Positions 37,357 through 48,081 of a DNA stretch of 64,000 nucleotides are shown here, one piece after another (position 1 is the first letter of the stretch; every line of letters starts with the position of its first letter). This DNA is from Francisella salimarina (GTDB lineage: Bacteria > Pseudomonadota > Gammaproteobacteria > Francisellales > Francisellaceae). The notes below the pieces were generated by a model. It did no database searches, had not been told where the DNA came from, and worked only from the letters and a program-made list of their open reading frames with translations. The stretch is from NCBI RefSeq assembly GCF_007923265.1, contig NZ_VOJA01000005.1, positions 216,327 to 280,326 on the forward strand, in the 5' to 3' direction. The translations under genes and the position numbers were made by a program.

Positions 37357-38733
37357 ATGAAAAATATTTTTTTAATATTAATAAGTTTGCTAGTGCTGAC
37401 TTATGATGTCTATGCGGCAAATGATGTTGCAGATATAGATACTCAAAAAAAGTTAGTTAATACTGATAAATCAAAAGCTAATACTTCTCAAGATAATTCT
37501 GCTTTAGATACGGTCGAACAGTATGAAGGAGAATCAATAGCTCCCGGGACAACGTTTGATGTTGGAAAAACTCTTCTAAAGCTGTCTCGTGCTGATAAAG
37601 TTAAGCCTCCATTCTATCAAGGGATAAAAAATAATGTAATACTTTCTCAAGCAATGCTTAATACCCAGCAAGAAACCGGAGATCCTGAGTTTATCATTTT
37701 ATCACGCCAGAACGGTTTGCTAAAAGATGACTATCTATATGTGGGGGGAATGGCTTCTTTTATTCCAACCTGGGGGCGAGATACTCAAAATGGTGTATCA
37801 TCACGTTCAATTAATAACTATTCACTAGAGTATTATGTAGCAAGTACTTTAGGTGATTGGACATCTGTTTTTGCTTCTTTAAATACCTATACTATTGATG
37901 GTAAGTGGTCAGCAACTCCTGGTGGAGTATATTTTATATTAGGTAATTTGAATAAATTACCTGTTTATTCATATGCTGCGCTATCAACTGTGAATTTTGG
38001 GAATTTTGATGAGTCTACTAATATTATACCTACCTTAACACGTTTGTATTTTATGCAATCTGGGGGTAATGTGAATCTTTCGTATAATAAAGATGGCTTG
38101 CAGACAAATTTTGTATTCTTAGCTTCATCTAAGGATGATTTTTTGAAAGTAGCTAATGCATATGAAGGTAACTCTAAGTTAAGTTTTTCTGTAAATATGA
38201 AATATACCCAAGACTTACAAAGTGTTGGAGACTATTGGTATGTTGGAGCAGCATATTCAAATGTCTCAGGCTTTACAAATGACTATAATGACAACGTTGG
38301 AGTTGTGGACTTTAATGTGGGGATGAATATTAGCAAATTGGAGCTTGTTAATGAATTTGTGTTTACAGATAAAGGTGTAACCTCAATGACAGATGTTTCG
38401 GGAGGTTTTAATTTAAGAGAATCTTTTGCATCATCAATTTTTCCAGATTTAAAGTCGAATGATTTTTTGACTAGTGGAGGTAATGTCTTTGGCTGGTCTT
38501 CACAGCTTGACTATACAGCGAATGTTATGAATAAGGATTTTGTACCATTCGTGAGTTACTCTCAGATCCAACAAGCATCTGATAATTATGCAGCATCTTT
38601 GGCAACTGGCTTTAGATATAATGTTTTTGCTGATGGGTGGCTTGGTTTTAGCTATACGTATGTTAAAGGAAGGGCAAAAACTTTCTCAGAGCAAGATAAT
38701 ATTATGACTATGTATTTGAGAATATTTATATAA
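37357..38733 (+). CDS. DUF3573 family outer-membrane-type protein, copy 1
   Basis: 458 residues with a signal peptide (about 21 residues, cleavage near VYA). The mature part is rich in alternating aromatic and polar residues and ends in an aromatic beta-strand (MTMYLRIFI), as in beta-barrel proteins inserted by BAM. I recognise it as DUF3573, a family I know from Francisella. Shared blocks with the second copy at 39397: LSQAMLNTQQETGDPEF, VYFILGNLNKLP and YFMQSGGNVNLSY. Probable outer-membrane porin or surface protein. It lies 51 bases after the peroxiredoxin. Confidence 0.8.
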   Translation: MKNIFLILISLLVLTYDVYAANDVADIDTQKKLVNTDKSKANTSQDNSALDTVEQYEGESIAPGTTFDVGKTLLKLSRADKVKPPFYQGIKNNVILSQAMLNTQQETGDPEFIILSRQNGLLKDDYLYVGGMASFIPTWGRDTQNGVSSRSINNYSLEYYVASTLGDWTSVFASLNTYTIDGKWSATPGGVYFILGNLNKLPVYSYAALSTVNFGNFDESTNIIPTLTRLYFMQSGGNVNLSYNKDGLQTNFVFLASSKDDFLKVANAYEGNSKLSFSVNMKYTQDLQSVGDYWYVGAAYSNVSGFTNDYNDNVGVVDFNVGMNISKLELVNEFVFTDKGVTSMTDVSGGFNLRESFASSIFPDLKSNDFLTSGGNVFGWSSQLDYTANVMNKDFVPFVSYSQIQQASDNYAASLATGFRYNVFADGWLGFSYTYVKGRAKTFSEQDNIMTMYLRIFI

Positions 38734-38836
38734 AATTAGATTGTTTGAGTATATGGTGCGATTAAATATAATTGATAGTAATTAGCAGACTATAATGTTA
38801 TATTAATGCACACTAAAGAATTTAAAGGGGATTATT

Positions 38837-39169
38837 ATGTCTGAGTATCCTTCATGTCCTAAATGTCAATCCGAATATGTTTATCAAGATGGTGAGTTAC
38901 TAATATGTCCAGAATGCGGTTATGAATGGCAAATTAATGAATCTATTGATGAACAGTTGGTTATCAAAGACTCAAATGGTAATCTACTTGCTGATGGTGA
39001 TACTGTAAGTGTTATTAAAGATTTAAAATTAAAAGGTTCATCAAAAGTTATTAAAGTTGGAACTAAGGTTAAAAATATCCGTTTAGTTACTGGAGACCAT
39101 GATATAGATTGTAAGGTTGATGGTTTTGGGGCTATGAAATTAAAATCTCAATTTGTTAAAAAAATATAA
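38837..39169 (+). CDS. yjdM: YjdM/PhnA family zinc-ribbon protein
   Basis: 110 residues. The N terminus has a zinc ribbon, CPKCQSEY ... [11 protein letters not shown] (two CxxC pairs, residues 7-27). The C-terminal part ([53 protein letters not shown]) is the conserved YjdM domain, usual family length. The family was once called alkylphosphonate utilisation protein PhnA but the real function is uncertain. It follows with a GGGG-rich ribosome site. It is immediately followed by the small protein at 39171. Confidence 0.9.
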   Translation: MSEYPSCPKCQSEYVYQDGELLICPECGYEWQINESIDEQLVIKDSNGNLLADGDTVSVIKDLKLKGSSKVIKVGTKVKNIRLVTGDHDIDCKVDGFGAMKLKSQFVKKI

Positions 39170-39170
39170 A

Positions 39171-39392
39171 ATGAAGTATATAAGGTTATCTTTTTTTCTT
39201 ATCTTTGGGTTTGTATGTAGTTTTTGTTATGCATATTACATAGAAGAGAATGGCAAAAAAATTCCTGTGAGTAAAAGAGTGGCTGATACTATAGATGATA
39301 TAGAAATAAAAGAAGGTGAAGCACTAAGCCAACAACAAATAGTTGACATAATAGAAGAAAATGACAAGGACTTAGATAGCAAAGAATTGTAG
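39171..39392 (+). CDS. Small secreted protein sharing an IKEGEAL motif with its neighbour
   Basis: From the ATG at 39171 (directly after the yjdM stop) a 73-residue protein with a signal peptide (cleavage near YA at about residue 20). The longer frame from a TTG at 39153 overlaps yjdM and would bury the signal peptide, so I reject it. The mature part is acidic (DDIEIKEGEALSQQQIVDIIEEND). The heptapeptide IKEGEAL also occurs in the N-terminal region of the DUF3573 protein encoded four bases downstream, followed there by another acidic helix. It may be a short relative or partner of that N-terminal region. Confidence 0.65.
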   Translation: MKYIRLSFFLIFGFVCSFCYAYYIEENGKKIPVSKRVADTIDDIEIKEGEALSQQQIVDIIEENDKDLDSKEL

Positions 39393-39396
39393 TTTC

Positions 39397-40899
39397 ATGT
39401 TTAGAAAGATAGTAGCTTTAGCAAGTATTTTAGTATTATTCCCATTTAGTGTAGCTGTCAGTGCTGATACAAGTTCTGATTCAGCTGATGCTAGTTCTGT
39501 AGAAAGTGGCTATGATCCTGATAATATTCGTCGGCTTGAATCTAATGCTTATAGAAGAGTCTTTCCTAACCAAGATTATATCTTTAATAAAGCTCCACTA
39601 AGTACAGCACAGCAAGAGAAAGTTGCGCAGCAAGCTATTCAAGACTTATCAATCAAAGAAGGTGAGGCTCTTACAGATAGTGAAAAACGAGCACTAGCTA
39701 AGAAAACCTTTGATACTAAAGTTAACCAAGCACTAAATATTGATTCTATAAAAACTTCTTGGTTTAACGGCTTTAGAGTTAGTGAAACGTTAACTCATGC
39801 AATGCTGAATGTTCAGGAAGATACTGGAGATCCTCTATTTATGCTCCAAGCAAGACAGCAAGGTATTTTAGATGATAATTATATCTACTTTGGAACAAAA
39901 GTAGCATTGATTGATTGGCAAAGACTAAATAGAGTTCCCCAAGGAGGTGAAAATAGACTTTTTTCTTATGCAGTAGATTTTTATGCGGCATCAACTATTT
40001 CTAAATGGTTTACGTCACTCGTTGGGTTTACGTTATATCAAGATCACAGTGATGAAGGCTTCAATGTACGTCCAAATACATTATATTTTATTCTAGGAAA
40101 CCTTTCAGAAAGTCCATTTTTTGGTTATGTGGCAAACTCAACTGTGATGTACGGTAACTTTGATATTGTTTCGAACTATGTCTCGACGTTGACTAGGACA
40201 TATTTTATGCAGTCAGGTGGGAATATAAATCTTTCTTATCATACACAAGATTTGCATCTAAATGCGGTACTTTTAAATGCAAACCCTGATAGCTATTTTG
40301 GTGTAACTAATGCTGCTAGTAAAAGTGGTGTGGGGTTTTCTTTAAATAGTAAATATGTCTACGAGATGGATACAGTAGGGGATTATCAGTTTTTTGGAGC
40401 TGCGTATTCAAATGTATCAGGTTTCCAAACTAAAAATGGTGGAAATGTTGGCGCATTTGATTTGAATTATGGCCTAGCTATTTCAGATATTAACTTTGAA
40501 GCAGAAGCTCTTTTAACAGATAGGGGTGTTGGAGGAGTCAATGACTCTTCATCTGTTAGCCCAAATAATATTGCTGGTGTACCTTTTTTTGGTTCCGTAA
40601 GGCCTAGTGCAGCTTTGATATATGATAATTTCTTAGGTACAGGAGAAAATGTTGCTTCTTGGTCATTACAGTCAAGTTATACAGCAACAATATATGGTAA
40701 AAGATTTATTCCTTATGTTGATTATTCACAAGTTTTACAAAATAAATCAAATTTTGCTTATCAATACGGCGCTGGCGTAAGATACAATGCTTTCTATGGC
40801 TCTTGGTTGGGTTTAGATTATACAAATATTTACTCTCGTAGTAGTAATTTTAAAGAGAGGCAGAACTATCTTTCTCTCAACTATACGTTATATTTATAG
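39397..40899 (+). CDS. DUF3573 family outer-membrane-type protein, copy 2
   Basis: 500 residues with a signal peptide (cleavage near VSA at about residue 23). The N-terminal region has LSIKEGEALTDSEKRALAKKT. The remainder aligns with the copy at 37357 over its full length: LTHAMLNVQEDTGDPLF, LYFILGNLSESP, YFMQSGGNINLSY, WSLQSSYTATIYGKRFIPYVDYSQ and a terminal aromatic strand (SLNYTLYL). The two copies differ a lot in N-terminal length, so this is an old duplication. Outer-membrane beta-barrel is likely but not shown. It shares an operon with the small protein before it. Confidence 0.8.
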   Translation: MFRKIVALASILVLFPFSVAVSADTSSDSADASSVESGYDPDNIRRLESNAYRRVFPNQDYIFNKAPLSTAQQEKVAQQAIQDLSIKEGEALTDSEKRALAKKTFDTKVNQALNIDSIKTSWFNGFRVSETLTHAMLNVQEDTGDPLFMLQARQQGILDDNYIYFGTKVALIDWQRLNRVPQGGENRLFSYAVDFYAASTISKWFTSLVGFTLYQDHSDEGFNVRPNTLYFILGNLSESPFFGYVANSTVMYGNFDIVSNYVSTLTRTYFMQSGGNINLSYHTQDLHLNAVLLNANPDSYFGVTNAASKSGVGFSLNSKYVYEMDTVGDYQFFGAAYSNVSGFQTKNGGNVGAFDLNYGLAISDINFEAEALLTDRGVGGVNDSSSVSPNNIAGVPFFGSVRPSAALIYDNFLGTGENVASWSLQSSYTATIYGKRFIPYVDYSQVLQNKSNFAYQYGAGVRYNAFYGSWLGLDYTNIYSRSSNFKERQNYLSLNYTLYL

Positions 40900-40946
40900 T
40901 AATCTACTGTTATAATAAAGCTTAGTAACAAAATAGAGAAATTTTG

Positions 40947-41639
40947 ATGTCTAGGCAAGTTTTTATAGATACTGAGACGACGGGTTTTGATTATAAAATA
41001 GGTAACAGGATTATAGAATTCGGGGCTGTTGAAGTCATTGATAGGAAAGTTACAGGTAATAATCTACATTTTTATTGTAATCCAAATTATGAAGTTGAGG
41101 CTGGAGCTTTAGCAGTTCATGGTCTAACTAATGAGTTTTTGGCAGATAAGCCACTCTTTGAAGAAAATGTTGAAAAGATGATTGATTTTCTTAAAGGTGC
41201 CGAAGTTATTATCCATAATGCTGCATTTGATGTGCCATTTATAAACTGGGAGCTTGGGCTTCTGAAAAATAATAAGTATGGCACTCTAGAACAACATGTT
41301 GCGAAAATCGTTGACAGCTTGGAACTTGCTAGGAAGAAACATCCTCTTCAGAAAAATAATCTAGATGCTCTTTGTAAAAGGTACTACATTAGAAATGATC
41401 ATCGTACTTTCCATGGAGCATTATTAGATAGTGAGTTATTGGCTGATGTATATCTTGCAATGACAGGGGGACAAACTAATCTTACTTTACACACTGCAAA
41501 AAATGCTAGTAAAGATAATATAGATATTGATTTTGGTAAATTAAATTTACGCTCAGCTAATGAAACAGTTATTAATACCTCTGAACATGATAAATATCTT
41601 TGTGAGTTATTAAGGTTGGAAGAGTCAGCTAAATGGTAA
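40947..41639 (+). CDS. dnaQ: DNA polymerase III epsilon subunit DnaQ
   Basis: 230 residues from the ATG at 40947 (a TTG at 40944 adds one residue). The DEDDh 3'-5' exonuclease motifs are intact: ExoI FIDTETTGFD (two acids), ExoII HNAAFDVPFIN, ExoIII HRTFHGALLDSELLADVY (His and Asp). The C-terminal segment after the exonuclease domain is short and would bind the alpha subunit. It proofreads the chromosomal replicase. It overlaps the next gene by seven bases, so the two are coupled. Confidence 0.93.
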   Translation: MSRQVFIDTETTGFDYKIGNRIIEFGAVEVIDRKVTGNNLHFYCNPNYEVEAGALAVHGLTNEFLADKPLFEENVEKMIDFLKGAEVIIHNAAFDVPFINWELGLLKNNKYGTLEQHVAKIVDSLELARKKHPLQKNNLDALCKRYYIRNDHRTFHGALLDSELLADVYLAMTGGQTNLTLHTAKNASKDNIDIDFGKLNLRSANETVINTSEHDKYLCELLRLEESAKW

Positions 41640-42097
41640 GAAAAATAATATTTCCCGAAGCTAAAAAGGAAGACTTAATCTATGCTGGCAAGGATTTTTT
41701 TGCTCGAGATTTGTTCTTAGAAAAGAATACTCATCAAGTTTGGTTAGAACTAAAAGAAGCAGCAGAAAAAGAGTGTATTCTTTTGTATATAGTTTCTGGT
41801 TTTAGAAGTTATGATTATCAGCAAAAAATTATAGATAGAAAACTAGCTAGTGGTCAAACACTTGAACAAATTATGCGAGTAAATGCTCTGCCTGGAGAGA
41901 GTGAGCATCATACAGGTAGAGCTATAGATTTGACTACTGGAGATGAAAAAGAAGTTTTAACAGAATCTTTTGAAAATACATTAGCTTTTGAGTGGTTAAG
42001 TAAAAATGCTCACAGGTTTGGTTTTAAGATGAGTTTTCCGCGTGATAATGATTATGGGTATATTTATGAGCCTTGGCATTGGTGTTATCAAAGATGA
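41633..42097 (+). CDS. M15-family D-alanyl-D-alanine carboxypeptidase, no signal peptide
   Basis: 154 residues. The zinc-site motifs of the M15B (VanY/DdcY) family are visible: GFRSYDYQQKI, SEHHTGRAIDL (His and Asp ligands) and EPWHW (catalytic Glu/His ligand). It has no N-terminal signal or membrane segment, unlike most periplasmic members, so it may act in the cytoplasm, for example on recycled peptides with terminal D-Ala. It starts in the dnaQ 3' end and its stop overlaps the ATG of the lipoprotein gene (ATGA). Confidence 0.85.
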   Translation: MVRKIIFPEAKKEDLIYAGKDFFARDLFLEKNTHQVWLELKEAAEKECILLYIVSGFRSYDYQQKIIDRKLASGQTLEQIMRVNALPGESEHHTGRAIDLTTGDEKEVLTESFENTLAFEWLSKNAHRFGFKMSFPRDNDYGYIYEPWHWCYQR

Positions 42098-43509
42098 AAA
42101 AGAAAAAATCCAATAAGCTATTAATATTAGCGTTGTCAGTAGTTCTTTTGAGCTCGTGTACAACCACAAAAAAAGATGTCACAAAAATAAAATTTGCATC
42201 TTATAATTATCCATGGATATTTGCTCCAGTGCGAAAAAATCTCGTAGAAGATAATATATCTGAAGCAATAAATGAAAATAATAATATCGCTAATATAAAG
42301 CAGTTAAAAAACCTTAATAATTTGGAGTCTGGAAGATTACTGCAGCTTAACGATAATTACTTAGATTCTATAAAATTTTATGATCTAGCGATTAAATCTA
42401 TCCCTAAAGATAAAGACCAGTCATTAGAGCAAGCAAAAAAGTTTTTATTAAATAAAAATACATACAACTATTATGACATCAAAACATCATATAATATTCC
42501 AGACTATGCAATAAGCTTTTTGTATACATATCAAGCACTAAATTATTTAAAAACGAATGATGTTAATCAAGCACTTAAATCACTGGATAGTTTAGAGACT
42601 GCCAAAATATGGAGAAATGAACAAAATATAATAGCAGGTGGTATGAAGGAGCTTGCTAAAGAGGATCTTGATAGAAATGATATCACTAGCGATGAATTAG
42701 GCTTAGATAACTTTAAGTCATTAAAAGCCATGCTTGAATTTTCATCAATAATTCCTAATGCTTATGGTAATCCAATGGCTTACTATCTAAAAAGTTTATT
42801 GGATTCAGCTATTTCAAAAAATTATCAGGAATCTTTGAACGACCTTGAAAATGCTCAAAAATATACAATTGGTAACAAATATCTTGATCAAACAGCTAAT
42901 GAGTATCGATCTGCAGTAGCTGGTGAAATATCTCCCTTTTCTATGGGAATGGGTAGAGTTGTGGTTTTTTATGAACAAGGCCTTGTCAATATACGTAAAT
43001 CTGCACAAGTTAATCTTGATTTAGGCAATATAGGAATCAAGAAACTGGAGTTTCCTGTATACAAAACAAAATATAGTTTTTTTGAGCCGAAAAGAGTAGT
43101 AATTTCATCGGGAGGTAGTGCATTAGTAGATACTTATACAGAGACATTACTTGACACGACACTATATGCTATGAAATCGCTCATAGAGAGTTACTCTAGA
43201 GTTGTTACACAAAGTGTTGTTATTGAGGCATTTAAATATGATTATGATAAAAATTTTCCTCTAGGAGGGCTTTTGGGCAGTCATTTAAAATTTGACCTAT
43301 CAAATACTGATCCGAAGCGAGCAGATATGAGATCATGGTTGTTATTACCCAATAGCATTGACCTATTCGAACAACAGATTGATAGTGGCAACTATACAAT
43401 TCAGGTTAATAATATTCGTCAAAAAATAGATGTAAAACAAGGCAAGACTACTTTATTGTGGATTGTAGATATTGGCAAATTCAAAAAAGTATATTATTTT
43501 ATTTTTTAG
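42094..43509 (+). CDS. Lipoprotein with TPR-like repeats (COG3014-like)
   Basis: 471 residues from the ATG at 42094. A lipoprotein signal ends in VLLSSC with Cys22 as the lipidation site. The N-terminal region is helical with TPR-like repeats (DNYLDSIKFYDLAI, SLEQAKKFL, VNQALKSLD). The second half is rich in beta strands. I associate this layout with COG3014-type envelope lipoproteins. The longer frame from a TTG at 42073 is rejected because the signal peptide and the ATGA overlap fix the start. It is coupled to the M15 peptidase. Confidence 0.75.
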   Translation: MKKKKSNKLLILALSVVLLSSCTTTKKDVTKIKFASYNYPWIFAPVRKNLVEDNISEAINENNNIANIKQLKNLNNLESGRLLQLNDNYLDSIKFYDLAIKSIPKDKDQSLEQAKKFLLNKNTYNYYDIKTSYNIPDYAISFLYTYQALNYLKTNDVNQALKSLDSLETAKIWRNEQNIIAGGMKELAKEDLDRNDITSDELGLDNFKSLKAMLEFSSIIPNAYGNPMAYYLKSLLDSAISKNYQESLNDLENAQKYTIGNKYLDQTANEYRSAVAGEISPFSMGMGRVVVFYEQGLVNIRKSAQVNLDLGNIGIKKLEFPVYKTKYSFFEPKRVVISSGGSALVDTYTETLLDTTLYAMKSLIESYSRVVTQSVVIEAFKYDYDKNFPLGGLLGSHLKFDLSNTDPKRADMRSWLLLPNSIDLFEQQIDSGNYTIQVNNIRQKIDVKQGKTTLLWIVDIGKFKKVYYFIF

Positions 43510-43679
43510 TAGTATAAAGTTGCTCTTATTATATTTTAAATTAACTAATCATTTGTATTTTTATTATTTTCTATTAAATAATTTCAAAGTAATCTAATTA
43601 ATCTAGCACGAATTATATTTACTCATAGCAGTCCAAGTGATATAAATTAAAGTACAAGAGGCGTAATTTTGAGGTATTT

Positions 43680-44795
43680 ATGAAAAATATCGTAATACTT
43701 GGTGCCGGCAGAGTCGGGTCTTTGGTTAGCTGCTTACTGGTTGAAAGTGGTGACTATACTGTTCATTTAATTGATAGATACATTCCTCATGACAAACCAG
43801 TTTTGGAAAAAAATGTAGATAATTTGATATACGTAGAGTTAGATGCTACAAACTCTTCAGACTTAAAAAACTATGTGCAGCAGAATGATATAAAAACTAT
43901 AGTTTCATGTTTACCGTTTTTTCTTAATAAAGATATAGCTAAGATAGCAGGCGAGTTAGAGCTTAACTACTTTGACTTGACAGAAGATGTAGAGGCTACC
44001 AACTATATCAAAAGTATAGCAGATAAAGCAGAAAATAGTTTCTTTGCACCGCAATGTGGCCTAGCTCCAGGATTTATAAGTATTGTATCTAATAATCTTA
44101 TGCAAGAGTTCGACTCAATTGATACCGTACGTATGAGGGTGGGAGCTTTACCTTTAAATGTTTCGAATACACTTCAATATGGTTTGACTTGGTCTACAGA
44201 AGGCCTAATAAATGAATATGCAAAGCCTTGCGAAGGAGTCGTTGATGGTAAAAAAAGAACTCTAGCTCCATTAGCTGATGTTGAAGAGATTAAAATAGAT
44301 GGGCTTACCTATGAGGCTTTTAATACCTCTGGTGGTATTGGCTCGATGATCGAGACTTATGCAGGTAAGGTTAAAAATATAAACTACAAAAGTATCCGTC
44401 ATCCAGGGCATTGTGATAAGATGAAATTCTTAATGCAAGATATGAAGCTAGGCGAAGATTTGGATACTATGGTTAAAATCATGGAAAGAGCGATTCCAAG
44501 AATTAATCAAGATGTAGTTCTTATCTATGTATCAGTAGATGGTATCCGAAAAGGTCTAAAAGCAGAGCGTCATTTTGCACAAAAATATCCTTCAAAACGT
44601 ATGTTTGGTAAATATTTCTCAGCATTACAATTAACTACTGCAACAAGCTTGTGTGTAAGTATAGATCTATTGCTTAGCTCTAAAGATAACCCTACAGGAT
44701 TTATAAACCAAGAATCTATATGTTTACAAGAGTTTTATGATAATAGATTCGGAAAGTACTATAGAAATTCAGGACTTTTGATACAAGCAGATTAA
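43680..44795 (+). CDS. Saccharopine dehydrogenase-like oxidoreductase
   Basis: 371 residues. N-terminal Rossmann fold with GAGRVGSLVSCLLVE (NAD(P) binding). The middle and C-terminal parts carry CGLAPGFISIVSN and RHPGHCDKMKFLMQ, a pattern of the LYS9/saccharopine reductase family. In lysine catabolism this activity converts saccharopine to glutamate plus alpha-aminoadipic semialdehyde. The gene starts an operon with an aminoadipic semialdehyde dehydrogenase-like gene and a DUF1338 gene, which supports that direction. A lysine-ketoglutarate reductase partner is not in the window. The ATG has a GAGGT site. Confidence 0.85.
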   Translation: MKNIVILGAGRVGSLVSCLLVESGDYTVHLIDRYIPHDKPVLEKNVDNLIYVELDATNSSDLKNYVQQNDIKTIVSCLPFFLNKDIAKIAGELELNYFDLTEDVEATNYIKSIADKAENSFFAPQCGLAPGFISIVSNNLMQEFDSIDTVRMRVGALPLNVSNTLQYGLTWSTEGLINEYAKPCEGVVDGKKRTLAPLADVEEIKIDGLTYEAFNTSGGIGSMIETYAGKVKNINYKSIRHPGHCDKMKFLMQDMKLGEDLDTMVKIMERAIPRINQDVVLIYVSVDGIRKGLKAERHFAQKYPSKRMFGKYFSALQLTTATSLCVSIDLLLSSKDNPTGFINQESICLQEFYDNRFGKYYRNSGLLIQAD

Positions 44796-44800
44796 TTTAG

Positions 44801-46306
<1,506 letters not shown>

Positions 46307-46309
46307 TTT

Positions 46310-47107
46310 ATGAGTTTTAAGATTTTAGATAAACTTTGGGATCAGTATATTGAAACTAATCCACATGTTAAGCAAGTTTATGATTCTTTTGTGGCTGAGG
46401 GTGAAAAGCCTGTCAATGATCATATAGCATTAAGAACGTTAGATAATCCAAAAATAGATATAAATGTGCTATCAAAGCCCTTTATAGATATTGGCTATAA
46501 GGTATGTGGACATTATGACTTTGACGTCAAGCGATTAAAGGCTATTCATCTTGAACATAGTGATCATAATCAGCCTAAAGTGTTTATTAGTAAGCTTCTA
46601 GTTAGTGAATTTAGCCCATTCTTACAAAAAACGATGGAAGCTTGTGTAGAAGGTATACCTAATAGTTTACTGAAGAATCCTGAGGCTTTGTTAACATCAG
46701 GTGCAAGTTGGAGCTTTATAAGTTACAAAACTTATCAAAAGCTTCTCGAAGAGTCTGAATATGCCGCTTGGTTTTATGCTTTTGGTTTTAGAGCGAATCA
46801 TTTTACTGTCTTTATCAACGATTTGAAAAAATTTAGCGAAGTTTCTGAAGTTAATGATTTTCTAAAATTGAATGGCTTTGTATTGAATAGCTCAGGTGGA
46901 GAAATCAAAGGAACACCAGCAGATTATTTAGAACAATCAAGTACAATCTCAGGCAACTCTGAAGTTAAATTTATAGAGGGGTGGAAAGAAATTCCTTGTT
47001 GTTACTATGAGTTTGCAAAACGCTATCCTGATCAAAGTGGTAAGTTATATCAAGGTTTTGTAGCCAAATCAGCAGATAAGATATTTGAAAGTACTAATGC
47101 TAAATAA
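46310..47107 (+). CDS. DUF1338 family, probable 2-oxoadipate dioxygenase/decarboxylase (HglS-like)
   Basis: 265 residues. Members of DUF1338 such as Pseudomonas putida HglS convert 2-oxoadipate to D-2-hydroxyglutarate with Fe(II). The likely metal triad is visible: His38 in NDHIALRT, a His in RANHFTVFIND and Glu in YYEFAKRYPD. The protein is much shorter than HglS (about 460 residues), a short form of the family, so exact activity is inferred. It is the last gene of the aminoadipate operon and ends next to the convergent oxyR. The transaminase needed between its neighbour and it is not present here. Confidence 0.75.
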   Translation: MSFKILDKLWDQYIETNPHVKQVYDSFVAEGEKPVNDHIALRTLDNPKIDINVLSKPFIDIGYKVCGHYDFDVKRLKAIHLEHSDHNQPKVFISKLLVSEFSPFLQKTMEACVEGIPNSLLKNPEALLTSGASWSFISYKTYQKLLEESEYAAWFYAFGFRANHFTVFINDLKKFSEVSEVNDFLKLNGFVLNSSGGEIKGTPADYLEQSSTISGNSEVKFIEGWKEIPCCYYEFAKRYPDQSGKLYQGFVAKSADKIFESTNAK

Positions 47108-47108
47108 T

Positions 47109-47981
47109 CTATTTATAGTTTTTTGAAATTATCTCACTAATCTTGGTAAATAAGTCCTCATAGATAGAGCTTTTACGCATAACTAAATCAATCTCTCTGT
47201 AAAAATCTCTATTATCAATATCAATATATTTAACATTTTCAGTTTTTATGCGTGCTGTTTCGGGAATTAGTGTAATGCCCTCATCAATGGATACCATTTG
47301 TCTTAATGTTTCTAAGCTACTACCTTTGAAATCATTATTATTAAAATCTTTTAATGAGCAGAGTTTTAAAGTTTGATCTCTCAGACAATGTCCTTCATCT
47401 AATAGCATAAGATTTTGCTTAACTATTTCAGTTATGCAAATTTTTTTGCTTTTTGCTATGGGATTAGTCTTTGCTACAGCTACGTAGAATTTATCATTAA
47501 AGACTTTTTTTCTTTTAAACTGATAGTTATCGGTAGGAGTCGCCAAAAGAGCAAAGTCGATCTTACCTTGATCAAGCATACTTACAAGAGTATCAGTTTT
47601 TTCTTCGATTATGGATATACTCAGATTAGGGAAATCTTTCTTGATAGCAGGTAGTATTTTTGGCATTAAATACGGACATAATGTTGGAAATGCTCCTATC
47701 GAGATACTTATTTTTCCATTATTTAAGTGCAGTTCTGATATTTTTTTTAAGTTTTTTACTTCGTCTAGAATTTTATAGGCTTGGTTAACTATTTTCATAC
47801 CAGCTTTTGTTATAAGTACTTGTTTTGTACCTCTTTCAAAGATTTGTATACCTATAAGCTCTTCAAATTTTTTTATTTGCATACTAAGAGCTGGTTGACT
47901 GACAAAGCACTTTTCTGACGCTGTAATAAAGCTTTTAGTTTCATATACAGAAATGATATATTCAAGAGTACGAGTATTCAT
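47109..47981 (-). CDS. oxyR: Peroxide-sensing LysR-type regulator OxyR
   Basis: 290 residues from the ATG at 47981; a longer frame adds 72 non-homologous residues that overlap the divergent promoter and gene, and is rejected. N-terminal helix-turn-helix: SFITASEKCFVSQPALSMQIKKFEE. The C-terminal sensor domain has GHCLRDQTLKLC, with cysteines at residues 199 and 208, the same positions as the E. coli OxyR disulfide pair. It activates antioxidant genes when oxidised by H2O2. It is divergent from a peroxiredoxin, matching the known Francisella oxyR-ahpC order. Confidence 0.93.
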   Translation of the reverse strand: MNTRTLEYIISVYETKSFITASEKCFVSQPALSMQIKKFEELIGIQIFERGTKQVLITKAGMKIVNQAYKILDEVKNLKKISELHLNNGKISISIGAFPTLCPYLMPKILPAIKKDFPNLSISIIEEKTDTLVSMLDQGKIDFALLATPTDNYQFKRKKVFNDKFYVAVAKTNPIAKSKKICITEIVKQNLMLLDEGHCLRDQTLKLCSLKDFNNNDFKGSSLETLRQMVSIDEGITLIPETARIKTENVKYIDIDNRDFYREIDLVMRKSSIYEDLFTKISEIISKNYK

Positions 47982-47992
47982 ATAAGTAAAGC

Positions 47993-48007
47993 TTATAGCT
48001 AGTATAA
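47993..48007. promoter_or_regulatory. Candidate OxyR site in the oxyR-peroxiredoxin intergenic region
   Basis: TTATA-N5-TATAA, a 15-base dyad that also satisfies the T-N11-A rule for LysR-type regulators. It lies 12 bases upstream of the oxyR ATG and 75 bases upstream of the peroxiredoxin ATG. A TACAAT -10-like hexamer for the peroxiredoxin is at 48041-48046, placing the dyad upstream of its -35, as for an activator. It is not a full match to the long ATAG/CTAT E. coli OxyR consensus. Confidence 0.3.
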
Positions 48008-48081
48008 ATATAATATATTTTAAATTATTTATTAAAGCAATACAATAACAGTGTAACTTAACAAAACACAAGGAGTTAGAC

